Origin: Musa acuminata AAA Group
Taxonomy: Eukaryota; Streptophyta; Magnoliopsida; Zingiberales; Musaceae
DNA: 64,000 nt
Assembly (NCBI RefSeq): GCF_036884655.1
Contig: NC_088344.1
Coordinates: 34,712,501-34,776,500, forward strand
Reading direction: 5' to 3'
Positions within the stretch are counted from its first letter, which is position 1; each line of letters begins with the position of its first letter. The notes below the pieces were generated by a model that saw only the letters and a program-made list of their open reading frames with translations, ran no database searches and had not been told where the DNA came from. Positions 1 to 12,500 of the stretch are shown here, piece by piece. A program made the translations under genes and the position numbers.

Positions 1-900
1 ACCATCTCCATTGCCAAAGACCAAGAACCGCGTCCGAAGGCCAGATATTTCAGGGAACCAGGCCAGTTGAGTTTGTGTTCCATCATAGCATGTTCCTGGA
101 CCAGGGGGTTTGCATCTCCATGCTATAAGACACAAACAGACAGACAGACACTAGAAGGAAGTCTTACCATGTAATGTGGCATTCACTTGTTACCTGCTGT
201 TTTCTCCTTTTATCTCATACATGTAGAAGAAGTAGAAGAATTGGATCCATGAGTTTCTGATGTCAAGGCCTGCTCATTTCTGTATCAGGTATCTGCATGA
301 CTCTGAATTCTGTTGTCCTTTACCTCAAAGCCTGCACAATCATCCAGAGAAAGAAGACTCCTGTTGTTGTTATCCAAAGTAACTCTTGGAAGGCAAGACC
401 CATCAGAGGACAACTCCACAAAGGCTTAAGCTGTAAGTCAGTGTTTTACTTGTCAAATGTCATAGAGCCCAGAGGTTTGTATATTGCTGTCCCTGAAAGC
501 AAGCTAAGATCCGGGAAGATCCAGTGTACTTCATAAATGTAAAGATCTAATGGTGACAAGTTTTCTTTTGGTTGTATCTGTCATTAATTTGTCTGTTGAA
601 TCTATCACACCCAGTGAATGCAGTAGTAAATCTGACTGCTTCTGTTTGATTACCATGATGCAGCATATCCTGCAGCTTACATGAGGGCTAAAGGAACTGC
701 AGAAACTTGCTGGGCTACCTGGAAAGCAGCAATGTGGTAAACTGATGAAGCATTATTATCTTGACCCTGTTTAATTCTTTGCTCTTGTAGTCAGAATTGC
801 TAACTTGGTGTAGTTAGTATCCAGGGAAGAAAAGGAAGGCAAGAATCTTCTTGGTAGGACAAGGAGGTAGAAGTCACAGTTGCTCACAGGAACTGTAGCT
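1..900. other. Left-edge region with no recognised gene
   Basis: No protein family is recognisable here. A short frame on the plus strand around 40-120 follows a plausible AG acceptor (ATATTTCAG) and ends in TAA near 125, so it could be the last exon of a gene starting before the window, but it is too short to judge. A 79-codon open frame at 297-536 has no recognisable motif and is treated as chance. Confidence 0.3.
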
Positions 901-939
901 GTAGGTATGTGTGACCCAACCAACCCAACTCAACTCAAC

Positions 940-942
<3 letters not shown>

Positions 943-981
<39 letters not shown>

Positions 982-1237
982 CATACTTGCTAACAGGGCC
1001 AACACCGTATCCAATATAACCAATCCACTTCATGCCCATGTCCTCCCCTCTCTTCCTCTTCCTCTCCTAGACCACACCATACATCTCTCTCTCTCTCTCT
1101 CTCTCTCCCCCCATACTTGCTAACAGGGCCAACACCATATCCAATATAACCAATCCACTTCATGCCCATGACCGCCTCTCTCTTCCTCTTCCCCTCCTAG
1201 ACCACACCATACACCTCTCTCTCTCTCTCTCTCCCCC
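943..1237. repeat. Tandem duplication of a ~130-bp CT-microsatellite unit
   Basis: A unit starting CCATACTTGCTAACAGGG at 981 recurs at 1111 with very few changes, an offset of 130 bp. CT dinucleotide runs lie before, between and after the copies (about 943-979, 1084-1107 and 1215-1233). The block ends about 20 bp before the start codon of the CRIB gene, so it lies in its leader or core promoter. CT-rich leaders are common in plants; the duplication of the whole unit is the unusual part. Confidence 0.9.
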
Positions 1238-1253
1238 TCGCATTCATGAGGCA

Positions 1254-1844
1254 ATGAGAGACCGGCGAATGGATAAGTTCGTCATCCTTCCCTTCTCCGG
1301 CGGCTGTGTCTCACAGTCGAGCGTTGCAGTATGCGAGAACCAACCGAAGAGAGCAGCACAGACTGAGGCAGCTCCGGCAACAAGTAGTTTTCTTTTCTTC
1401 TGCATAGTAATTATCATATGATCCTGCAGGCTGCAGAGCTACTCATCGAGTGCTATGCCTTGACATGACTTCTATTCTGAAGGTGGGAAGCCCAGGAGCT
1501 CGTCCGGCGTTCTTCCTTTTCGAAGGCCCTGCATCTCTACAGGGTTCCAGAAACTAGTGAGGAGCATCAAGAGCTTATCCCAGCATCTCGTGTTCTACAA
1601 GGAAGAGGATGAAGAGGTGGAGATGGAAATTGGGTTCCCCACCGACGTGCAACACGTCGCTCACATAGGGTGGGACGGATTCAACGGCATGAGCAGCAAG
1701 ACAAGCTGGGACAAGCCGCCTGCACAGTTCCTTACCCTCCCTCCCTTCTCGCTGAAGCAGTTTGAGCTGGCCATGACCGCACAAGCCGGCGCCCCTCCTC
1801 CTCCTCCTCCATCCCATGGTCCCGGTGGGTCTTGGCCGCAGTGA
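1254..1844 (+). CDS. ROP-interactive CRIB motif protein (RIC family), 2 exons
   Basis: This encodes a small plant effector of ROP/RAC GTPases. RIC proteins bind active ROP through the CRIB motif and act at the plasma membrane and cytoskeleton. The best model is exon 1 at 1254-1383, a 99-bp intron with GTAGTT donor, and exon 2 at 1483-1844, giving 163 residues. The CRIB motif lies at about residues 93-108 ([16 protein letters not shown]) with the diagnostic I-x-x-P and H-x-x-H-x-G-W-D pattern. It is preceded by an acidic stretch (KEEDEE) and by a segment typical of the family ([17 protein letters not shown]). The tail is proline-rich ([13 protein letters not shown]). The start at 1254 was chosen because [10 protein letters not shown] shortly after it matches the usual RIC N-terminus; an ATG at 1246 runs into a stop after three codons. 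The acceptor at 1483 is weak but is the one that keeps the frame. Confidence 0.85.
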
Positions 1845-3144
1845 GGCGGTGCGATGCTTGCTTTGTTCGTTCCCTTGGCTCGTTGTGTTTGTTGCAGTGT
1901 GTTGCTTCTGCTGATAGAAAGCGGGCACGTGAACTTGCGTAGCTTGCTGTCATACGAGGACGACCTCTTGCCGATCAGATCATCATAATAGTGCAATGAG
2001 AGAGACGACCACCCGACTGGTGACCCCCATCTTGTAGTTCACATGATTTGGGCAGCCATCAATTACTTTCATATCGTGCCGTATGCGTGTACATATAATG
2101 TTAAGATTAAAGTTGAAGCAAGAGGAGGAGACGTGGTCTTGTTTGGATGTGTGACACACCAATCTGTCTTTTATGGTGAATGAGATTAAGATACAAAGTG
2201 CAATTAATCACAGGTAATCTGACAGATGGGTTGCATAGCGTGATCAATTAGCAATCCCAGCCAATACATCACATCACTTTCTCGTGATACAAAGAGACAC
2301 TGTACCTTCCAACCCCTACACTGGCCCACATCTGTCAACACTCGCTCCCTAAATATACTAAGATTTAGGCCAAGGACTGATGTATCTATCTATCTATCTA
2401 TACATCTATACAAACATGTTCTTGAGAAATTTGCGGAACCCATCTTTAAGCTATAATCGTGGAACTAAATTGTGAGAGTTGCACTCGAATCTTCTCTCAC
2501 TGCCGATGTAAGATTAAACTGGAGGAATTGAAGAGAGAGAGAGAGAGAGAGAGAGGAAAAGTACAAATGGGCAAGTAAAAAGCTTCATGTCTGTCGAACT
2601 ACAAGAGCTACAATGAATTCAGGTGCGATTATATTAGGCAGTCACATGGCCAAAATGTGAAGAAGAGTTTCCAAGGCTAATGCACCTGTAAAGGGGCTGC
2701 TGATCATAGTATGGTGGACATTCATCATCAAGGTCAGTAGCTAAACAAAAGAATGAATGTAATTTAGAGATAATGTGCAGCCCTGATGTCATTATAATAG
2801 TGAAAGAAATCATCAAGGCTTATATACCCACAATTAGGAACCAAAGGAATTTTAAAGTGATGCCTTTCGGTCTAGATGAAAATTTATTACAATGCTAGCA
2901 ACTTTCTCCAAGAAACTGATGCTGATATCAATGTAGATTCTGCAATATAGTCTACATCAGACGGCTTATCTCCCTTTGCTCGAGAGAAAAGAAAAAAAAA
3001 GAAAGAATGAAGATAGATGATACTGAGGACACCAATCAAGATTTTCAAACAATGACATCCATGCAGGTTGTATGTGATTAACAGAAAGCTCATGTTAGTG
3101 GAAGAGAAAGAAAAGAAGCTTCTCAGCATGAGGTCACATGAGAC
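1845..3144. other. Convergent 3' region with microsatellites
   Basis: This stretch lies between the 3' ends of the CRIB gene (+) and the BAP31-like gene (-) and should hold both 3' UTRs. It contains a TATC run (about 2383-2402) and a GA run (about 2532-2555). I see no coding exon in it. Confidence 0.6.
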
Positions 3145-5313
3145 TCAATTTCTGATTGCTAGAGCCCGAGTCTGAAGGATTTGGTTGTCCTCCAACAGAT
3201 GGTCGTACTCAAGTAGTAGTTCTTCAGATTGTTTTTGGAGGGCGGCAACATGGGCTTCGGCAGTCTGCGCTCGTTTCTCATGCTCCTCCGAATCTAACTT
3301 TAACTTCTGCAGCCTCTCTTTTAAGCGTGTCACTTCTTCATGGAGCTTTTTTCTCTCACTTAGAGATGTCTTTTCCTTCTCTTTAAAACTTTGCTGCTCT
3401 TTCTTAAGCTTATCAACTTCCTCTCGAGATGTACCAACTGTTGTTTTCAAACTGACCAGCTTCCTGAGGTAGTGGTGCAACCGATCAATCACTAAAGCAA
3501 GAAAAAGGGTGTAGCCTGCAAAATCAAACATAGTTTTAGGATTTCTGTTTTGAATAGAGTAGCATGTAAGGGTACACTTGTTGAGACAATACATTTATCA
3601 AATCAGATGGAGTGCGACTTTAGTGGATATACCATAAGAAACAAATCATAATAGATGATATCTAACAACCAACTCATGCTCTGGAGGACACCAATCAAAT
3701 ATCCGATCACGAAAACAAAGGGACAGAAGGCTTAATTTCACGAGGCCGATCAGGTCAACCAAATGCTTTTAAATGATAGCTCATGCAGTTTGATAATGTA
3801 ACCTAAATTCCTGAATCACAGAATTGTCTTATTCAAATGCTGGTGGTCCCACACATGTAGGTTGGAAGACCTATAATCCGGGAATATGTTTAATCAATTG
3901 CAACAGAAATTTGACTATGTCATGGAACTTATTCAGCAGACAAAGAGGGAGACACCCTAAGTTTAGTTATGCTTTGAAGGGACAGGATGAAAAGAGAAGG
4001 CATTAAATCTCCATAGAAGAATTTGCTTTCACTTTGGTACAGCTAAAGTGACGGACAACAAAATCAGTTGTGTGGAAAAAAGTTTAGTTGTTTCAAGAAC
4101 TTTGTCACACTCATGTTGACACAGAAATCAAAGAAAGAAATTCTAGAAATCAAGTAGATGGTATCAGATGATAGGTTACAACTTCATAACAGTCATATCG
4201 TACCTAAAAATAAAAATTCTCAGAAAGAATTAGCTTCGCTTTACAATATTCACTGTCTTGCTTTATGCTTGTATATATTCCATATCCCATCAGACCCCTT
4301 TTGTAGCTGACACACATCTGCACTTCTTCAAGAATTGTAAATTGACCGGAGAGGCTTATGTGTTATGCCATTAATATCATTTTCCTAACAGTGTCACTGG
4401 TAGATTATTGCTTCCATGGAACCAAATCAAAAAGTATAATTACAAGCAAAATGAGCGTTAGAATCCATCTCATATTAGTACCATATCTGGGGCCATGATA
4501 TCTAATGTAAGTATTCCATGTTGGTCTATGGATCCTCGAACAACTTAAGTTACCATATCATTCTACAGATCCTCGAACAACTTAAGTTAGCAAATCATTC
4601 TGTGGACACTAAGCCCCACTGACTAAGCAATTTTTGTATTTAATTCCACTGATACACGGTAACAACTAACTCGAGAAAACCACATACACCAAAGCAATGC
4701 ATCGTGACCGCTATAACACTGAACATAAGTTTCAGCCATGTCGGTGAGTCACAAATTGATCAGATTCGGAAATTTTACTGATCTAGGAAAACGATTAACA
4801 CGGACCGGTTATCTATTGTTTCAATTCTCACTCACTCCGATCAACCTAATTACCAACCATGGCAAGAACATGATAGTTTGTGAGCATCAGTATATTGCTG
4901 CAATATAGATAATCGAGCTAAATAATAATTCCAACTATATAAATCCCATAAATTTGACGTCCCTTCGACATAACCTTAAAACGTTAATATTCTGCAGACA
5001 TTATAATGATACACAAATACTACATACCTATGAGCGAGGCTTCAAGTAGGTGGGTCCTCCACAGGACTTGATCCATTGGAGTGACGGTTCCAAGCTTGGC
5101 GCCCCTGTTCTGGATCTTGAGGATGCTGGCCACGCTCGATGCCAAGATCACCGACATTGTGCATGCCAGCGTCTTCACCGTCGCAGGCCCCTTCCCCGTC
5201 TTCAGCTGGTCCAACCCCCTCATCGCCAGCTCCCGGAGCGGCCCAACCTTCCATATCAGTATCAGTGCCACCGCCCCCTCCGCGAAGAGCACCAGGAACA
5301 ACAGCTGTATCAT
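3145..5313 (-). CDS. BAP31-like (B-cell receptor-associated protein 31-like) ER membrane protein, 2 exons
   Basis: The protein resembles plant BAP31-like proteins, which are ER membrane chaperone and export factors. Exon 1 is 5313-5028, the donor is GTATGT, and exon 2 is 3515-3145. The 1.5-kb intron splits a glycine codon and the frame closes to 218 residues. Residues 1-21 (starting MIQLLFLVLFAEG) form a first membrane segment. A second lies near residues 45-65 and a third near 95-110 (GYTLFLALVIDRL). The stretch RLHHYLRKL then leads into a long heptad coiled coil rich in K, E and L (about residues 125-205). The C-terminus ends ALAIRN without the dilysine retrieval signal seen in many relatives. 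The start is the ATG at 5313; an upstream in-frame ATG at 5349 would add 12 residues unlike the family. Confidence 0.93.
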
Positions 5314-6531
5314 TTTTCCTATCCGACAAGCCCACCTTCCGGTGAACAAGGATCAACGAAAGACGTTTCTTCCACAATATTCCAGAAAAAAAATCTCTTC
5401 TCCTCAAAGTGACCTCATTTCTAGCTAAAAATCCATTTTTTAGAAGTATGAAGCCTATTTCTCCGCGAACACAGAAGGGAAAACAAGAAAGAAAAGAAGC
5501 TGATTCTATCCAGATCGAACCTCAATCGTTTACAGAAAAGAAACGTTCTTTGTTCTGGGATCGAAGGCAGACGGCACTCTGAGATCTGAAAACCTATTTC
5601 TTTGTGAGAATTACGGCATGAAATCGCGGACTAGAACGCCGTTGATACCAAGAAAAGACGCACCTTTTGCCAGTTTCTGCGAGCGAAAAGGATAAAAAAC
5701 TGAGCAAAAAACCCGCAAGTTTGCCGGAACCTTGTAGCCAAAGATTGATCCCGGATTTGGCGAGAACCTCACTTGATATCCTTGATGGACACTGGACATG
5801 GTTCGCCTCTGGTCTTCGGGGGTTTGCCCAAGGGACAGAAAAGGGAACTAGTAAATTGGATTATGCGCTTTCTCAACTCGTTCATAACTTACTCTCCTCG
5901 TATACTCAAGGCGTCTGGGACCCCTGTTTCTCCCAATCACAGGACAGGGATATTTGCGGGGACGGCAGGTAGAAGGTTTTGGTGCGTACATTGCGGCAAT
6001 TGCTTATTCCGTTAATGCCGACACGGAAGATAACGACTCGTTGGGATCGTTATGCGTGTTTTAACGGTTTGGTGAAGGTTACATGCATTGTAACGGGACG
6101 ATATAAGCATCGTCCTCTTATTTCAATCGACGACGCGGTCAGCGGAGGACCGATGCAGAGACGACGGAGAGAGAGAGAGAGGGCTGAGTGAAAAGACGGC
6201 GACTCTTCACTCCCTTACCATTTATCCCTTGTTCGCCCTTCTAACCGAGGAGGCTCTCTTCCGCTTTTTTCCTGACCGACGCCCTAATCTTGGTCGTCGC
6301 GGTACGATCCCTCGGTGCCTGTGCTTCCCTCTTTTCCGGCCAAAATTTGCCTTTTCTTTCCAATCGGCAACTCTATATGAGGATTTTGGTATCTTCTCTA
6401 GGAAACGAGTTGGGGCTTGCGGGTTTTGATGAGACAATTCTAAGGGTTACTCTTGAATGTTTTGATGATGCATTTTTCGTAAATCTAGGTTTTACTTGTG
6501 AGGCAAAGCTGTGACTCATATCATATATAGC
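5314..6531. promoter_or_regulatory. Divergent intergenic region, BAP31-like (-) / RING ligase (+)
   Basis: About 1.2 kb separates two divergently transcribed genes, so it should contain both promoters and 5' UTRs. A short GA tract lies at about 6168-6182, in the likely leader of the RING gene. Open frames here overlap each other on both strands and show no family motifs. I see no individual regulatory site that I would defend. Confidence 0.5.
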
Positions 6532-9500
6532 ATGACCAAGCTTGGGCCATCGAGGCAAGTTACAAAGAGGCGTGCCAGAGACGATATCCGAGCTAAAATG
6601 GTTCTTGGTGTGGACCTCAACACTCCCCCTCTTGAGGGCCATGAGCAGGAGGCATCTTCTGGTTCCAGGCATCCTCCGGTATCACAAAGAACATCTGTTT
6701 CCATTACTCGGTGCAATCATCCCACTGGACAGCAGCAGGGTTCTCTTCTATCAACCAATTATGGTACAAATAGTTTGCTCATTGATGTAGATGCAATTGA
6801 GGATGAGGTCCAGTTGCTCTCATCTTCAAGAGGATTTCCTCAGGTTGATTTGTCCTTCTGTAGCTTCTAATTGTTGACTTGTTCATTGTGTGATTTTGAT
6901 CTTATAAGTTATTATTATTATTACTACTTATTGTTCTGTGGTTTGTGACCATTAGTTCATTGTCTCATTCATGCCCATTTGATGAAAATTCCACACGGAA
7001 AATCTTCTAGACTCTCGTTAAGTTTTGGGAAATTTTAGAGTGGTCTCCCTACTTGGCTTGCCTTTTAACCAAATCCTTAATTTGTTTGAACTTTTTATTG
7101 ACTAGTAATCTGGTCCATGCTTTAGATTGCTGACATACATCAGACATTTGGCTTTACCTTTTTTTTCCTTTTCTAGTTGTACTTCATTGCCAGCTCTTTT
7201 TTATTTGGAAAATTTTGACGTTGTTTTCGTAGATGTAAGCATCCCCATCATCTTCTTTCCCCATTGTTAGTTCATATACATTATCAAATTTTTTTTACTA
7301 TTTGTGATTTTCACATGAATTATCTATTTGAATATTTGTTGTTTTTTCTTATCCTTGTCGGTTTAGGGAAGGAACTGTTCTAGGAGAAACCAGCCTGTGA
7401 CAGTGGTTCTAGATGAAGATACTGACACGCATTCAAGAAGATCAGGTTGGTTTGCATTTCATTCTTCCATTGTATGCCGCTCTGACCTTCAAGCATCCTA
7501 ATTATGGAGAAGTATTGTTTTTTACCATGAATTTTTTGTTTCTGTCAAAGGTATTATGTACACTAATACTCTCTTGGCATAGTTTTGTTTCTTATCTGTT
7601 ATGCACTATTTGTGAACATGCTAGAAGAGGATCTTGTTTATTATTTGATATTTATATGGGTTCTCCTTTGGAGGCAATTTATTGATTTTGGAAGGTTGCA
7701 ATTCCTGAAGTTCATTGGATAGCATAAACGGTGGTAGTGTGAGCTAGTCCAATTCTGGATGAGTTTAGAATCTAAGTTCACTCAATTATTTACCGATCAT
7801 CTTTTATTGTTGGGTTTATAAGAGTTGACTATTTGCAGTTTGTTGAACTTAGCAAAGTATTTCCAACATATATATGGAATTTTTTAAGTATATACCTTTT
7901 TTTTTTTCTTTCTGTTTTTGTGTTCTTGGTCAATACTAATTGGATTAATTGATAATGTTTTCATGACATCATGAAAGGACAAGCTTGTAGGTAGGGAATT
8001 GAAAGAGCATGTATTCCTGCTTGTGAAACTATAAGGAAGCCTTGAAATACTACTTTGTGGTGTTTGACAAATGCATTTCAGGTGACGACAAAATGTCCAC
8101 CATGATAGTTGCATTTGGTACTTGTCTTTTGTACACTCAATAGATGCACTTAAGGCCTATCTATCTTCCCCTCCTAGTTGATCAATAAATCAGCTGGGCA
8201 ACTTTGGACCTGAGGCCCATTTTGAGCAGGTTCTACTAGATTCAATTTTGAGCTTAGATTTTCGAAAATTTCCTACATAACCTGCATACTATATAATAGG
8301 ATATTTCTCATTATGCATAAGTGTTACTGAACTAGAACATATTTAATCCTTTTTTAATTATATTTTCTTTTGCATCTTGTCTTCTCTGCATCCATTTTTT
8401 TCTCTCCCATTTTTTTTTTCTTTTCTTGTTTCTCTTACTCCACTCCGCATCCTTTCCCTTGCCATTTCAATGCCCTGATTGTTTTCTTATACTCTTCTAC
8501 ATTTTGTTCCCTCCCTTCCCATCATTACCAGCGTTGGAGCATCGATGCTGTTTCTCGCATCCCCATGGTTCATAGGTAATGCTATCATTCATTAACTTCC
8601 TCTTTTTTTTTTTTTTTTCATGTTTACCTTGTCGTTCTTCCCTCTCTTTATTTTTTCATGCTGCACTTGATGGAAGAATGATTAACCAGAGTTTCAAGCC
8701 TAAGGTGTGATTTTAATCGGAATAAGCTCATGCCTATACTTCCAAGTTCATGCAGGTCTCATGCATGATTGAACTTGTTATTGGGTAACTAGTTGATACA
8801 ACTGAATGATTCTTATTTAAGGTCTTATTTTATAAGCCTTTGTTTGGTGATCATGCTTCTGATGGTTCACTAGCATAATAAGTAGATTAGAAAGTCATGT
8901 TTTGTTTTTGTTGATTTGGTGAAATTTGTAATGTTGCTTGAATTTGTTGTTGAGGATGCATTTTGAAGATATTTGCATCCATGACATCTCCAGTTCTAAG
9001 GAAACCAAGGAAACCATATTATATAAGCAATAAGAATAGTTAGACTATGAGCACCATATCTTGTAAGCAGTTGTGTAATAACTTAGATTGGGTGATAAAT
9101 TATATGACACCATCTAATCCAAGATGCGTCTATCAAGAAATGAAGTAGAAAGAAATTTATGTAACTCGTCCTTGCCTATTTGTCTGACACTCTGAGTAAT
9201 GCTCTTATACTTTGTTTCCTTATTGTTTGTTTCATTGCATCTCTTTTCTCTTTTCTTTCTGACGGCACTCAACTTTCTTTCCTTCATTCTGTCCTTGTTC
9301 TATTATGAATGAAAGTGTCTCTAACTTTGTAAACCAGAGACTAGCAAATGACTCTTCTTAGTTTATCTTTTGGCTCTAACTTTCAATGAAAATTGCTGTC
9401 GTCTCTTCTCTTTTTTTCTTACTCATTGTATCCCTCACCTGTGCATCTAGCAGCTACTGAATGTATTTTGCTGCATTATTTTTGCTGGCTGCTCAATCCT

Positions 9501-12500
9501 ACTTGTCACTGAGCCTCTACACTTTTTTTCTTTTGTTCGGATTCATCCTAGTGCCCTTCCTCATTTTCTTCTTCTTAGTGTCTTGTGAGGGTGTTACTCA
9601 CAGGTCCATGGAGTATTCTTGTGTAGGGTATCAAACAATTTTAAAGTTAGATTGTTGGACTGGCTTTATTGTTTGACAGTGATTTAAAAAGGCGCTCAGG
9701 CGCTCGCCTAGGCGCTCGGGCGAGACGAGGCGAGGCCCGAGCGCCTCACTAAACTTCCAGGCGGCGCGCTTTAAAGAGGCGCTGCCTGGGCGCTTGCCCG
9801 AGCCCAGGCGCTGGGCGCTTCGGGCGAGCGCCTGGGTTAAACCAGGCGACCGAACCAGGATTTTAGGTCTGGTTCGGTCTCCGGTGGTTAGTTGGTTCAA
9901 TCGAACCAACTAAAACCGATATCTGCTGTCGCTGCCCAACCCTAACCTTGCTCATTGCCGCTGCCGCTGCCGCTCCGGCTCCCGATGCTCGTCGCTGTCG
10001 CTGCTCGCAACTGCTGCTGTTGTCGCTGCTCCTGCTGCTCGTCGCTCCTGCTCCCGCTCCCACTCCTGCTCCCGTTACTCGCCGTTGCCGTTGTCGTTGC
10101 TCGCCGCTGCCGCTCCTTTCACTCCCGCTCTCGTTGCCGCTGCCTCCTTACACTCCCGCTGTCGCTGCCGTTGCCTCCTTACACTCCCACTCCCACTTCC
10201 TCGTTTCTCAGTCAGCACCCCCTTACACTCCTCTTCCTTCTTCTCCTTCTGTATACTGTTAATAGTATACAGTTAACAGTATACTGTATACTGTTAACAA
10301 TATACTAATAATAGTATTTGAATTTTGAAACATTTTGTTAATGTGACATTATGAGTTTGAATCTTAGTTTCTTAATTTAATAGCATATTTGTATTTAAAA
10401 TTTTTAAATAATTATATTTATTAATTATATTATATATTTTTATATTTTAGCGCCTCGCTTCGCTCGGGTGAGCGCCTAGCGCTTTTTAAATCACTGTTGT
10501 TTGACTGGTTTGCTGCTAAAGCCAAAAAATGAAAAAAAATTTGGTGGATTAGTGAGGAAACAGTTTGGCATGCCAGTGTATAACAATTGTCTGATGGATC
10601 TCTGTGCGGGTGGTATGCAGTGGATCTCCATTTGCGTCAAGACCTTTGTTTTTTCAACCAACCTGCTGAATTTCTTATTCATCTTCTTTACCAGCTACCT
10701 TAAATTTCTTTACCTTTGAAATTTGAAATGTGATACGTTGTTGGATGTTAAAGGAATTATTGAGGCCCTTATTCAGCTCATTGTTCATCACCATAACTTT
10801 GAGGAATTTTGGACTGTTTAGATAAATGATATCTTGATGTAATTATTTAATGAAATTGTTAGATTCACTGGAAGTTATATATTATACTCCTATCATTCCA
10901 TTACAATTAGATATACTTGTAATTTATTTTTTTTGTTTATTTGATCATAAATACTCTCTTTGTGGTACTACTTTCCAATATCTACTGGTACTTACCAGTC
11001 TGGGAATGAACCGGGATGTGGACTGTCCTATTTCCAGCAGTTTGATCTTTTGTTTTTAATTTAAGCTGTTTTTTTCTTCGTTTGAACACTGTCGCCCAAT
11101 GTGCTCCACATCTGGTAGGATGGTCAGTCTGTTCTTTTAAGGTTTTTTTTAATTCTCATTTATTGTTTAGATTTCTTTCTTTGGATTTGTTTCTACTTAT
11201 TTAAACTTGATTTTCTTATGGTTAGGAAGTGTTCGAGTGTTTGCTTTATTTTATATACACTACTTTTGATTTCTGCTATTCTTCATTCTGCTTTTTATGG
11301 TCAGCTAAACAGAATGCAATTTTTGGGGGTTACTGCAGAGGGATTGGTGACCATGTTATCTTTGGACAATCACAATAAGCATGAAAGAAGTTCAAGAAAC
11401 ACAACAGTTATTAATTGTGAGGCGTATCCAGATTTGGAAAAGGAGGACAATGTGAAGGTAAAATGTGCCAACCCTGATTATTTTTCAGTGTTGTTTTCAT
11501 ATGCATTAGCCAATCTGTAATGGTTTAGATCAACAACTTCATGTTATTGTTAATTAATTATCATATATCATTCTGATTGGCTATTCTTTATTTACTTGAT
11601 CTGGGTAAGTAAACTGTTCAATGGATGGGGGGACCAGCAATTACCTCCTACCGCTTTTACAAATGTGTTGCTTTGAGATTATCTTTGAGCAACATCGTAA
11701 TTTGTTAGGTATTTGCTTATCTCTGTTCTCAAACTTGGTATTTGAATTAGTAATGGATGATACAACTGGCAGGATCAACCCCACAGGACTGGTATCAAGA
11801 TCAACTAAGAAAGTAACTTAAAAGTAATTTTAATTATAAAAGTTTAGAAATATAAGAAAATTTGTAAAGTTTGAGGACATAAACATATTTTACAATGAAA
11901 ATATTTTTTGCCTTACTATTTGTAAGATATCTATTAAAAAAATAAAAATATTAAAAATGAAAATTAGATAAATCATGAAGAAGAGTTCTTTTAGAAACAT
12001 ATTATTTAATATATGTGTTGTACAAAAGAACTATGCTTATTCACCTACAATTTTAAAGATAATGATTGGCTTGACCATCAACCCAGTAGTTCTCTAATCA
12101 CCATGCAGGTGAAGTGTGGGGAAATGTGAAGATGTAAAATAATTTTATTTAAAAAGAAGTATACATGGGTTTTGGCATTAAGTTTGAATTTATGCTGCTT
12201 CCTTTTTTAATGAAAACTTCTCTATTTTCTCTCTTTGTATCTTTTCCTCATTGTATGGTTGCAACAAATAGCAAACCAATAGGGTACTATTATCTTCTTT
12301 TATCATAATTGAGTCATGTGCTTTTTTTTGTATATTCTCTATATGGAAATTTCTCTTCTCTTTGCCCTCCTTCCACTCATCTCCTCTTTTTTTCTTGAGG
12401 CGCTATTAAATAGGTTAGAATTAAACAAAATTGGATTACTCTTGTTGAGTTCAATAGTTCTAGCTGATTTTGATGATTTTTTTGACAACAAGGCTCAGAA

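Noticed and set aside
911..1123. Ser/Leu-rich open frame before the CRIB gene
   Set aside because: It is a translation of CT microsatellites.
9948..10308. Open frames of about 100 codons rich in Leu, Pro, Ala and Arg
   Set aside because: They overlap in several frames within the GC-rich interior of the hAT MITE and are low complexity; no domain is visible.
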